Shown here piece by piece: positions 18,570 to 30,633 of a DNA stretch of 64,000 nt (its first letter is position 1; each line of letters starts with the position of its first letter). The notes below the pieces were generated by a model. The model made no database searches. It was not told the DNA's origin and worked only from the letters and a program-made list of their open reading frames with translations. A program made the position numbers and the translations under genes. The DNA comes from Corinectria fuckeliana (Eukaryota > Ascomycota > Sordariomycetes > Hypocreales > Nectriaceae), in the NCBI GenBank assembly GCA_019137255.1, contig WPDH01000006.1:393251-457250 (forward strand). Direction: 5' to 3'.

Positions 18570-21500
18570 CTAGGCGGCATCGTTGTAGTACCGCGGCTCA
18601 TCAAAAACATGGTATCGATGGCCCCTGACACCGTCGCCGTAAAACATGGCTGGGAACCTCCAGGCCTCTGGTATGTCTTCCTCCTGGACCCGGAAATTGC
18701 GCTTCTTCTCGGGCAGGGTCGCCAGCCTCGCAATATCAACGTCTGATTCGGGGACCCTGAATTTAGCGACCTGCAGCTCCGTGTCGGTGATGGTCCCGCG
18801 GCTGACGCGGGCGTAACCCACGCGCTTCAGGTACTTGTACAGGATGAACTCGCACCAGCGGTCCCAGTCGGATGGGTCGACATCCTTCATGCCCGACTCA
18901 TCGCTCACGTAGGTGTTGTAGTTGCCCACCAGAGGGTCGGTGACTAAGTAGCTGAGCAGGATTGAAGGACGACGGGTTGATCCCATGAGGTCAGCCATGT
19001 AGAGAGACTGGAGGCGTCGGTCTTCGGGGTCTTCTTCCTGCCCAGAGTGGAAGACGAAGACGTCGACCAGTTGTCCGTAGACATCTAGCGTGGCGTGGAT
19101 CGCGGGGGCAAGCTCACCAACAGGGCTGGGCAGGAGATGGTGCTCGGACTTGACGATGGGGAACTTGGACAGCAGAGCGGCGCCCCAGGTGTGCTTGTTA
19201 GGGCCTGGGCCGTAGTCGACGTACATGCCGAGGTCCTCGGCTAGGAATTGGGTAGTATCACGGTTGCCCATGATGATGCGCTGGTTGTCGGTCTCGAGAA
19301 GTCCAATAACATCGAGCTCAAGCTCCTTGACGAGGTCCCGTATGCGGTACTCGGAAGACCACATGTCGTTGTCGAGAGAGAAATGGACGGTCCAGATGCC
19401 AGCGGTAAGGATACGGTCTTCGGGGTGGTACGGTGTGTAGTCGTCAGTCGGGAAGCGCCTGAACGCAGTGCAGAGGAAGAAGATGTTGACGAACAGAGTA
19501 GAGACGCCGAAATACTCCCTCTGCTCAGGCGATAGCGGTCGCCTCGGCTGCTCTGATCGGAGCTTAGAAGAATTAATGCTATAGACACCTGCGCCGATGG
19601 CGGTTATCATGCTCATCATGACCCAATCGGTATGTTCGCGGACATAATGACCGCCGGGGACGAACGCATAAGCCACGATCCAGACGTGGAACAGGACCAA
19701 AAAGTTGTAAATCAAGAAGCCAGCCCCAAAAGTCTTGGCTGGGCTCAACTTCGCTGCATGGGTGAGCATGGGCACAGACAAGGCCATCAGATATGCAGCG
19801 ATGGTGAGGGCGCCAGAGTACCCAGTCCAATGGTTGAAGCAAGTCAAGAGGGTCGCCCCAACACTACCCAAGATGAACATTATCCAGCTGCTCGCAATGT
19901 TTGGTCTCCAGATTCCGCCAAAGAGGCCGAGAGACATGGCCCCGACAGTAAGGTAGCCATGGGTGGAGGAGAAAGGGCCGCGGATCGGGTAGCCCTCCCA
20001 AACCCAGAGGATCATGGTGCTCGTGTCCGAGAGGAGGGAGTGAAGACCGAAGAACAGCCCGCCGATGCCGATCGAGGCCAGCCAAGTCGACGCGCCCTTA
20101 TTCGGGCTGCCGTATACACCGACGGTCAAAGGCGCCTTGCGGGTGAAACGTAGTGCAGCGAGGATTCCGAGAAAAAGTCCAATTCCATTCCACCCGCCAT
20201 TCTCAGCGTGCATCACAGCCCAGACGGGGTTGTTGGTCCACCAAGCGTACTTGACGGCGGATGACAGAATCAAGCCAATCATCCACCCGAGAATCTTGGT
20301 TTCAAGGCGGCCTTCGTGGGCGGACTCGGTGTACAGGGTACCGGCCCATCCCAGACACGCCATGGACACGCCGAAACCCACACCGAAAAGGCGGAGGGAC
20401 GGCTCTTCGATGAGGTATGCCGCGATGCCTACGAGAGACAGTAGGTGAACGATTCGGAGGTTGTTGAGCACTAGTGACCGCGCGGGGCGGATGGCCAATA
20501 GCATAGGCGAAACGGTGGTCATGATCAAGACCTCGTAGCCAGAGATGCCCATATACCAGAGCGGGAAGACTGCTCCATGGTCAAACATGGCTCACGATTA
20601 AGCGAAGGCTAGGACGACTTACACCACACCAGAACACCAAGGCTGGTGAGGATGGTCCAGAAAATAAACTAAGGCCGGTTAGCAACCGAAGGAACCAGCT
20701 AGTAGGGATGAAGCCAACCCCATGGTAAACATGCGCTGCAACGTCGAGAGCTTGGGCCCATGTGAATCGAAGTGCATAAACCCCCCCGGTTGCCTTTTCC
20801 TTCCTGATTCACAAGTCAACGAGTCTGCATGGGTACAACCCTGATTATCTGTGCGAGAGCGCTTACTCTTTTTCGAGAACGGCAGCTGGAACAGAGGATC
20901 CATTGAGACTGTGAAGACTTAGAACGGGGCCCTTCTTGACATGTATATTGTGCGTCGATTGTATCATAAAGAAAACCCTATTTCGGAAGCCAATGGACGT
21001 ACCCCAGGCCAGCTCCCTTGATATCCCGAATCGTAACCTCGATGCCGTCAAAGTCGAGCGCTGTTACCGCGTCGAATCCAACATCGAACAGAATCAAGGC
21101 CCACTCGAAGAAGGCGTAAATGGTGTAAGCTGATGCGATCCACCTCGTTAGCATGAGCAGGCGCATTGTGGGCGCAATTACAGGCTTACCTCCCGCAACG
21201 CGGTGGACCTTGTGCTGGATGAAGAAGTAGATCAATGGCACGAGGGTGCTGAAAAAGGCTGTTGCAAGGTATTTACGATACTTGATGGCGCGCGGGTTGG
21301 GCGGGCTCAGCGCGATGCAGCCGGTCGTCCAGGGTAGCGTCGCGACGATGTATGAGATCATGAGGATGTCATGCCAATCGTGGTCGTCGGTGGAGGTAAT
21401 GTAGGTCCAGCCACCGCAGGTCAGGGTTCGCAACGCACCCATGATGGCGACGAATGCGGGGAGCTTTTGGCCCGACTTGCGCGTGAGGAGGTACCAGAAG

Positions 21501-21959
21501 CCGACAAGGGCGAAGCGAGGACCTGGCGACGGTTAGAAACGAAGCACCGGCATCGCGGGGAAATGTTCGCAACTCGCACCCGACGTCAGAGCAATGAAGA
21601 ACTGGAAAAAGGCTCGCTCAGGGTATCGATCGCCAATCGTGGCGGAGACCGAGGGGAACCATTCTTCCGGGTAGCCGTAGAACTCGTTCTTGACGATCTT
21701 GTGGTAGTGTAGTGAGATGCCGACAATGAGGGCGCTCAGGAAGGCGGCTAGAAGAGGACCTGTCAGATTTGATGGATTCCATTGCGATCTGAGAAGGTCG
21801 GCGACAACGAGGGCGTCGCGGAGGGGAAGGGCGACAGCGAGGGCGACAGGCAACGCAGCGCAACTTACTGTATGCGAGGGTCGTGTGCGCCCAGCTGATC
21901 CAGCGAGCGCTGAAGGTGAGAACGAGGCCAATGTCTTTGTCCTTGTATGTGGACGCCAT
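18570..21959 (-). CDS. CWH43: GPI-anchor lipid remodelling protein Cwh43
   Basis: Eight exons rebuilt from splice sites and family sequence: 21959-21869, 21747-21580, 21522-21190, 21129-21003, 20908-20867, 20803-20719, 20668-20623 and 20569-18570; ~963 residues, all phases closing. The N-terminal third is PGAP2/FRAG1-like (ARWISWAHTTLAY ... DRYPER, then TRKSGQKLPAF ... DHDWHDI). The middle is multi-spanning (FFPLWYMGISGYE onwards, several helices) and the C-terminal ~300 residues are an endonuclease/exonuclease/phosphatase-like domain (VIGLLETDNQR ... WGAALLSKFPIV ... VFVFHSGQEED). In yeast this ER protein exchanges the GPI lipid for ceramide. Exons 5-7 are tiny (42, 85 and 46 nt). The donor after exon 6 (GTTGGC) is weak. 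Exon 2 could begin 12 nt further upstream. Divergent from UTP6. Confidence 0.9.
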
Positions 21960-22593
21960 TTCGACAGAGTAAACGACAGAACAGACGCTGTACAGCCCCT
22001 TCCGGGAGATCCGGCAGCAAAGATCGAGGGAGAGACAACGAGAAGTTGGAAGTGGGAGTGGTGAGATTCTCGGACCCGGACGAGACTGAACGGGCTGGCG
22101 GGCTGGCGGGCTGGCGGGCCTCGGAGCTCTCACGTTACGCTCTGCTCTGGCGATGTACCTAACTGTGCCAAGGTGGGACTCGACAGGGATTCAAGTCCCA
22201 AGTCTCAAGTCGCCAAAGTCGTCAAAGTCGCTAAAGTCGCGATGGAAGTACAGTAGCGCTTGCGGCCTGCGCGCCGGGCGGCTTGTGTCACTTGCGCAAC
22301 CTTTTTTCGGCTGCTGCGGAGCGGAGGAGCGACCTGCCACAGCTGTGGCACTGCCCTGACAAACATCCATTCATGGCTGCGCCAACCTTTTAACCTACGT
22401 AACAAGGCTGAAAGTTTGACGTAGGGGGCCCCGCTAAAAACAGAAAAAAGTTTGCCAGCCTTGCGGATCGCTCGAAGCCAAAGAAAACTTCCTCCCGAGA
22501 AACGCCTACTACCCATATCGCTTTGGATCTGCGGGGCGAACACGGCTTTTCGCGACACCACCTCAAAACAAATACTGCCAGCAAAAGCCCAAC
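21960..22593. promoter_or_regulatory. Divergent promoter region of CWH43 and UTP6, with two short tandem repeats
   Basis: 634 bp between divergent start codons. It contains three tandem copies of CGGGCTGG plus a partial fourth (22091-22119) and four imperfect copies of a 9-mer around AAAGTCG (about 22207-22241). No coding sequence is recognised. Confidence 0.5.
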
Positions 22594-23840
22594 ATGGCAG
22601 GCGTCGCTGAAAAGGCTAGATTCTATCTGGAACGCGCAGTGCCGCAACTGCGAGAATGGGAGGAAAAGGAAATTTTCTCCAAGGTACGCCTTTCTTCACC
22701 GTCAACCGCACCAGCAGCCACTGACCGACATGCTCTTTCTAGGACGAGATCCGCACCATTGTCCAGAAACGCAATGACTTCGAGCACAAGGTCCTCTCGC
22801 CGGGGAACAAACCCGCCGACTGGTCCAACTACGCGCAATGGGAGCAGTCTCTCGAGGCCCTCCGCACCAAGCGCTGCAAGCGCCTCAAGATCCGCCACCT
22901 CAACTCCGCCCACGCCGGTCAGGGCCGCACGCTCGCCATATTCGAACGCGGCGTCAACCGACACCCGGGAAGCGGAGAGCTCTGGAGGGAATACCTGTCG
23001 TACGCGGCCAAGGTCAAGGCTGCGAAGCGCTGGCGCCGCACCATGACTAACGCCCTGCGCATGATGCCGACCGACCCCGAGCTCTGGGTTATGGCTGGTC
23101 GGCGGTCGGCGCGCAATGGAGACATGGCTGCCGCTCGAGGATTCTTCATGCGAGGATGCCGCTTCTGTACTACGGATGGCACGCTATGGCTCGAGTATGC
23201 GCGATGCGAGATGGAATGGTTGGAGAAAGTCGACAAGAGGAAGACGACCAAGAACGGCCAAGATGCGCTCCGCCCGGACCGAGTCGAGGATGCCGACGAG
23301 CTTCGGATTGTCGACAGTGACGATGAGGAGGGGGACGGAACGATGCTCCCAGAGCCATCCAATGCTCAAGCCAAGGTCATCGATAAGCAATCGGCCCAGA
23401 AGCTCGAGTCCAACCCCGCCATGGACGGCGCTATTCCCATGGCAATCTTCGACATATCGAAAAAGCAAGGATTCTTCGACGCCCGGGTCGCAGAGACCTT
23501 CTTCGCCATGTTCGCATCATTCACCCAGGTCTCGGTCCAACCGAGGATATCGCAGCACGTTCTGGATGCACTGGACTTGGAGTACCCCAACGACCCATCT
23601 ACTTGCAACGCTCACATCCGCCAGCCCATCATGGGGGTGAGCCCTGCCACCGCCGACTTCCCCAAGAACCTGAGGGAAGTCCTCGCGCGCCTGACCAAGT
23701 ACCTTGAGGTTACGACTGATCGGGCAGAGCTGCAGAGGAAGACTGTGGCCTGGATCGATGAGTACCTGAAGTTGGAAAGCATGGACGAGGGCATCCGTGC
23801 GGTGCTGGAGCATACCAAGAAGAAAATGGTGGACACGTAG
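22594..23840 (+). CDS. UTP6: U3 snoRNP / SSU processome protein Utp6
   Basis: Two exons: 22594-22683 and 22743-23840 (59-nt intron, GTACGC donor, CTAG acceptor), 395 residues. The N-terminus MAGVAEKARFYLERAVPQL and the following DEIRTIVQKRNDFEHKV block are typical of Utp6. The next segments form HAT (half-a-TPR) repeats (DWSNYAQWEQSLEAL, GELWREYLSYAAK, PELWVMAGRR, GTLWLEYARCEMEW). An acidic stretch (VDSDDEEGDG) sits mid-protein. Utp6 is a nucleolar UtpB-complex subunit needed for 18S rRNA processing. The length is close to that of fungal orthologues. Divergent from CWH43. Confidence 0.93.
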
Positions 23841-26800
23841 GTGATTGATGACTGGAGTAGATTTTGAGGAAAGGACGAAGTAGCGATTTTCAATGATGAC
23901 TCCTTGATGCGAATTTATAAGGCAGCTTGACTACTGAAGCTTAGATGCCTGTTCTGATTCGTGATGGCATCAGACTCGAAACGCGAGAAGTCGACCTGCA
24001 AGCGATCTTCACGACTTATCTCAACCCCCCATGGTTATGGAACTTGTGGATATCGGCTGGGATCACATTGCGGATGTGCCTAGACAGCCATGTGGTGGTT
24101 GCAAGCCCCAGCTAGTAATATAGCTTTGGGGGACCCAGCGACTGGGGATTGGTCCACGGGAGGAGAGCCGCAGTGGGGCATAGAACAGTCGTGATACAGA
24201 CAGATGGAACCTACTTCCACGGGAGGATGGGAAAGCAATCGCGCATACAAGAAACGTGGTAATTTCAGGATTGTTAAGGGCGGTGATTAGACGAAAAGCA
24301 CAGAACAAGCTGTCTATCGAGATCACACTGGATTGGAGTCTCTTGGAGGGGCGCCACCCGTTGTTGGCCCACAATGGTGATGTGTGTTCGGAGGAGCCTG
24401 GCTCGGCCTGGGGATGGCACCATGCGTCATGTATGCACGGGCGACCTTGCACGGGCGACCTTACACGCACGTATGCACGCTGGTGACATGCACGCCACGG
24501 CCCACGGCGCGACCCTTTGCACAAATAGGTTGCAGTTGGACGTAAACAAGGACAGGTGATGGACCTGTGGCCCCGGATACTACACCACAGAGGGGAATAC
24601 GGGCAAAGTTGACAGATGACTGGCCCCGTTGTCCGTGCAATTTCCTTGGGGATTTGAGGCCACTGCTAACCATCTGGAGATGGGAACATGCCTGCTGGGG
24701 GTGAGTGATTCAGGCTGTCCGCTGTCGTGGAACGGGGCCTCGGAAGGACTGGGGTAGCCTTGAAGCGACTCCCGCGCCGTCTCCAAACCCCCCATCGTCA
24801 GCATCCTAGTTAGTAAATGGAGTTGCTTTGGGTTCGCCGCCGTCGACGTCGTCTGACATGCAATGACGGACGATGGTCGACACGGGAGACCTGGATTCGA
24901 CCACGCGGTATTTTCGGCAGCCACGAAAGCCAAGCAGAACTCTGACCTGGTCGAACGCAGGATTGGGGGGCTTGGACGTGTGATAATCTGGCTATGTAGA
25001 TGCCATGAGGTTCGGCGTTGTGGGGATGGATGTACGCCCTTCCCCCCAGCTGCCGAGAGTGTGTGTCTATTGCTGTAGAGCAACCACGAGCGTCGGGTGT
25101 TGCGGCTTGCCAAGATCAAGAAGAACATTCTCATTTCCCCTCAGAGCTTGGAAGGTCTAGCTCATGATGTCGAGTTGACCCAGAGACGTATGCAAGATTG
25201 TCTGTGGACGAGACAGATCTACACTTTTTTCGCAGTACCCGTTTCAGGGATCATCGGCGAGCGAAGGAGGTGCGGCACCCCGGCATCAAGGCAACCGGGG
25301 AAAAGCCTCGCAGTCGACCAGTTCTGTGAATCGCCACCGCCAGCAGGTTCTACATGTGGGGGTTAGTAAACGGGTTGGGCGTGTAAAAAAAGGCGCGGTG
25401 AAGAGCGAGAGGGGGGGAGGTGAGAAGTGGGAGGTGGAAGTGGAAGTGGAGGAGGACGAGGATAATGGAGGAGGGGTTGGGCCACCACCTGGAGACAAAG
25501 AAATAGCTTAGGTTCAAGTAGAATAGATAGGTAGTCTAATCAGAGCGAGGAATTGTGGAAGAAGAAAACATCAAAAGAAGGAAAGAAACGAGGGCGCCTC
25601 TGAGGGGAAGACAAGTAGCGGCCGTCGAAGCAAGACCGCCGGTGCAGGGAACAGGGTGCGCCAAGTCAGCCGGGTGGTGAATATCGGTCGGTCGGTCGGT
25701 CGCTCGAGGGGGTGGATGAATTGATCCAGCCAGCTAGCCCTCGAATGAATCGCCATTGAGAACCAAATCAAATCCGAATGGGTGTCAATACGGGGGCTCG
25801 GAAGGAAAAAAAGGAGAAGAAAAAAAAAAAGCTTCTTTTGAGGCGGGAACGGAGCTTTTGTGGATGGATGCTTTTGATGAGGTTTATTACGGATGGATGG
25901 ATGGAGATTCACCCCAATAATCAGCATTGACAGCGACAAGTCGTAGCACCAGAAACAGCACCAGCAGACCAACAGACCAGAAGACCAGTGGCAGCAGCAG
26001 ATGCAATACAGTCGGAGAATTTTTCGTCTCGTTCGTTACCTGAAGAAAAAGGGTCCCGTCAGGTTAGGTGCGTGCATAGTAAGTAGGTAAAGTAGGCAGG
26101 CTGGCAAGGTCCTTGGTACAGAACGGTAAGTAGGTCGGAGGCATTTCACATAACTACCCCCCTTCCCCCGTTCCTTCTGGCTGCCCATTTTCCCACCCGT
26201 TTTCACCTCTCAGACGCCTGTCCTCCCCTTCCCATCGCTCGTCTTTCATTTCCCTTTCTTCATTTCGACGTGCGTTGCTGTCGTGCCCCGTTTGCCTGGA
26301 TGCCCACTTACATGAACGCTGCCCGTACGCTGGGTTTAGGGGGTACCAAGGCCACCAGGGCACTGAGAGGCGGGTGCTGAACGAGTGCCGACGGGCGCCG
26401 ACAGAAGGCGGCGACGCAGCGACGGAAGCAGCCAGCACGGCGACGACGAAACCCACGGATTCTGCTGGATTCTGGACGATTCATCAACCGACGACTGATT
26501 CACGACGACACAGAAGAGCGCGCCCGCGCTGACCGGTTCTTTGGAGGCCCTTCGAAACGGCGCTGCTTTGGCCATGGCGGCGACCTGCCTGACCAGGATG
26601 GCATCCACTCGGGAAGCCCCAGTGGATAGCCTGTGCATCAGGCGCCACCACAGACGAACCCCGGATTCAAACCCAACCAGCCCTGCGCCTCTTCACCGAC
26701 GGAGGCGTGAACTCACGTGCTGTCAGCGGTCGGGAGAAGAGATTGATGGCTTCATATTTTTTTTTTGCAACGGAGGAGGATATTATTTCCTGAACGAAAA

Positions 26801-29134
26801 CGAAACGCACTCGACTAATGGGCCAACTCCCTTGGATCTCGTTCTCAGGGCCGTCGCCCAAACTCCATCCCCCCAGGGTTGTGCCATTGGCGGGAGGGGG
26901 GCCGCTGCAGGCGCCATTTTTGCTGGGCCACCCGGTGGAAACCTGGACGAGTCGTCGAGTCGCCATCACATCGCACGGCAAGCAGGGGCAGAAATGCCTT
27001 AGGGTTGGTCCAGCTCAGCAGGGAGCGCTTGGTTGATAGATTGCAGCCAAATCTGACATGGGCCAGCACGAGTGTGCTGCACCCAGCGGATGGATGGATG
27101 GATCGACACTTTTGTCACCGGCGTTGCACTTTGTGCGACCCATCCAGCGGCTGGCCCGAGTCTGGCTGGCCGTGCTACTCGTTGTAGGCACTGGGGATAC
27201 GGGCGATTCTGGAGGCCATGGGTTTTCAGACTCTTTCGACTCGGCGAGATTGACCCAGGACGTCTTTCTTCACTGGCTTGTCTGAAGAGGAGAGCCTTAC
27301 GACGACACGAGCGTTCGCGTTCGTCTAACACGAAATCAGGAGACGCTTTCGACATCTGGAGGTGTGGCAATCGTCGCATCACCTGGCTGGGTATCGACAC
27401 GAGGATGCGGATGTGTCTCTTGATCTGGGCTCTAGTGGGCTGAGGCTCATTATTTTGGCGACAGCGCACGGGATATCGATGCATTCGTCCGCCGTCTATT
27501 CATCTTGGCTCGCAAGACACCACTTCCATCATCCTCAGCAGCCTCGGGCGGGAGTGATGAATCCTGGCATTTGCTTGGCACATCTCTTTGGTACGCACAA
27601 GGCGCGCGGTCAATCACTACACTTTCTGACAGCGATGGAGACACCACTGGACTGCCTCACTGCTCCACTGCTCATGGAAATGGAAAGTAAAGGCACCGCT
27701 GCTCTATCGAGTGATAGAGTCCAGCAGCATTCCGACGATCTCCCAAGGCCCGGGTATTCGTACGGCGGGGTCGAATCACCAACCGCGACGCGCATTTTCA
27801 CCAGTCCCTCGGACAGTCCGGATCTGGAAATGCATCATAGCAGCATGATATGCATTCATTGCCTGACTGTTAGCGACGGAGTGGGAGCATGCGCCTATCT
27901 GCTAACTCATCTCACCTACCCCACTAACGGTCTGCTAGCCGATACCTCTGATTGGACAGCAACCCACTCGGTTAGCTGATTCCTAAGCGACGCTAGGCCG
28001 GGAACAGGTAAAGCGAGGCTCAGCTTTCAGGCAAAGGCATTTCACCGTCGGTTCGCTGATACCAATGCCAATTCAGACGAGCATCCACGCGCACTCGAAT
28101 CGACTCGCCTTACAGTCAACCGCCTCGACGCGCCTTAGGTAAGACCTGGCCTTTCGTTCATTCATTCACCCATTCATTCACCCAACTCTTTCTACGTACC
28201 AGCTCTCCCTGTACCGTTCGTCCCCCCTGGCTGCGGATAGAGTTATCCATTTGCGCTTCTTCTCCCGTTTCCCCGTCCCCCCCGTCCCCCCGTCCGCGAC
28301 GCCTCGTCAAACGCCCGTCGGACTTCCCTCCCCCCCTTCGGCCCCAGTCCGGCTGCCAGCCCTTGGATGGTCTCAGCGCTGCGCGTCGGTTGATGTGGCT
28401 CCCAGACGCTCGCTCGCTGCTGCTGCTGCTGACTCGGCACGAAAAATTCTCCCTTCACTGGCTCTCTCCCTACCACCCCCCCAAAAAAGGACCGACCCAG
28501 GACCCAACAGCCAAAGGCCAAGAGGCGCCAGGAAAAAACCACTACAGTACCACCGGGCGATTGCTACGTGCTGTTTGCCGCTTGCGACTTGCGACTCGCG
28601 ACTTGGTGGACGCTGACCACTTCCGTCCCTGCATTGCCACTTGTCCATTGGTGGTGGTAGTCCTGCTTCTCCCGCCGGCCCTGCTGTTGAGCTGACCTGC
28701 CACTGCACTGCATTGCACTGAAGAGCACTTGCACTTGCACTGGCTCGCACTGGTTCTCTCTCTGTCTGTCCGAGCACCGACCACCCACTCTCGCCGCGGC
28801 CAACGCCAGCCTACGCCTACTAGTACGCCTACGCCTAAGTACGCCGCCACGCCCGCGCCCGCGCCTAGTACGCAGAGACAAGCCCCCCCAAACTCGCTCT
28901 CCGTCCGCCCAGTCTGGTCCGGCCTGCCTGCTGTCTGTCTTTTTTCCCACACCACTCTCCACCACCCACGCCGCGACGCGACTTGCCCATCACCACCGTG
29001 TCACTGCCCATCTCATCTGCCCGTCGCCTTGCCCATCCCCATTCCTTAGAACCCTGGCACTCCTCCATGGAGGCTGGTCGCGTGCCTGCTGATCGCTAAC
29101 GTCGCCGCGCACACAGCCTGTTGGGCCCATCGCC
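23841..29134. other. 5.3-kb gene-free interval upstream of SWI1
   Basis: No frame resembles a known protein; the longest (205 codons at 27362-27979) has no recognisable features. Visible structure: two near-identical 14-mers (CACGGGCGACCTTG-like) at about 24436-24466; a ~100-nt purine-only-like strand at 25383-25485; GGTCGGTCGGTCGGTCG near 25686-25703; GGATGGATGG runs near 25862-25905 and 27089-27104; TTCATTCATTCACCC repeats at about 28156-28183; and a pyrimidine-rich leader from ~28240. A probable 5'-UTR intron ends at 29116 (CACACAG) with branch GCTAAC at 29095-29100. I infer an unusually long promoter/5' UTR for SWI1, possibly with non-coding transcripts. Confidence 0.45.
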
Positions 29135-30600
29135 ATGAGCGCCTGGATGAACGACGCCGTCCCCAACCACAATGGCAACGGCTTCCCACACATGAACGAT
29201 CCCAACGCCGCAGGTGCCATGATGGATCCGTCTGCCTTTATGGCCAACTCGGCCCAATTCAATCCCGCCCAGTTCAACAACCAGCAACAGTTGGCAGGCG
29301 CCATGCCTAACGGGCCCGGCCCCATGCGCAATCCCTCGCCCTCCTACCAAAACCCCGTCTATCAAACAAACTCGGTGATTCCATCAAAACGGCCTCGTCC
29401 CCGCGAGGATAGCTTGGCCGGCTCACCGAGACAGAATCCCGGGATGGTGCCGACGTCGCGCTCCGAAACGCCGCAACAACAAAGCTTTTCCGGCTTTCAG
29501 GCCGGCGCCGTCCCCCAGCAGACTCCCGGCCAGTTCTCCCATCTTCAACCGAATGGCTCCGCCAACGCGAGCCCCTCGCCAATCATGGGCAATCAAATGA
29601 TTCGACCCGGCAGTGTTCCTCAGAGGGTCGCGACCGCGTCTCCTCACCCTTTCTCGCCGAGCGCGCAGCAGTTCGCGCCTCAAGCGTCACCGATCCCCTC
29701 CGAGCACGGCACCCCTCAACCGAATCCCTACATGCAAAACATGCCCCAAGGCTACAATCCGAACTTCGCGCCATCGCCCTCGAGCGCGCGTCCGTCGCCG
29801 AATCCGAACGCGATGGGCGCTGGCCAGATGATGCCGCAGCAGATGGGCCAAATGCCGCAACACATGGGTCAGATGCAAAACAACATGTATCCACCCCAGA
29901 TGCAGCAACAACAACAGGCACAGCAGCAATCGCAGCAACAGTCATCGCAGCAACCTCAGCAGCAGCCTGGGCAGCAAACCCCGAACCAACACCAGCAACA
30001 ACAAGGAACACCTCAACAACGCGCCCAAGGCATGACGGATCAGCAAAAAATGGCCGCGTACCAGATGAGACTGCAGCAGCAACTCCAGGGCAGTGCGCAA
30101 ATGCAGGCTCAGATGCAGGCGCAAAACCTGGGCCGAGGGATGATGCCTAAGCAGCAGATGCCCGGAATGCCCAACGGTCAGATGCCGCAAGGAGCTATGA
30201 GGCCACAACAGCGACCCATGGCAAACGTCAATCCGGAGCAATTCATGAAGAATTTGACCGCGTTGATGAATGCCAAGGGCATGCCAATTGACCCAAATCC
30301 GATGGTGGGCGACCGCCCTGTGAGCTTAATGTTGCTTTTCCAGGCTGTTCAAGGGAAGGGAGGTTACAAACCCGTAACGACTGGCAATGGATGGCCTCAC
30401 ATCGCTCAGATGGTTGGACTGCCGCCGCAAATTCCCACTGTGGCCCAGACGCTGAAGCAGATCTATGAACGCAACCTCTATAAGTTCGAGGAAGTGTGGA
30501 TGGCTCAGCAAAAACAGAGGATGATGCAGCAACAGCAGCAGCAACAACAGCAACAGCAACAGCAGCATCAGCAGCAGCATCAGCAGCAGCATCAGCAGCA

Positions 30601-30633
<33 letters not shown>

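Noticed and set aside
14669..21959. P450 plus neighbours as a secondary-metabolite cluster
   Set aside because: The adjacent genes are an FG-nucleoporin and CWH43. No synthase, transporter or pathway regulator is near.
27362..27979. 205-codon open frame in the SWI1 upstream region
   Set aside because: No recognisable motif and no supporting splice structure; probably chance.
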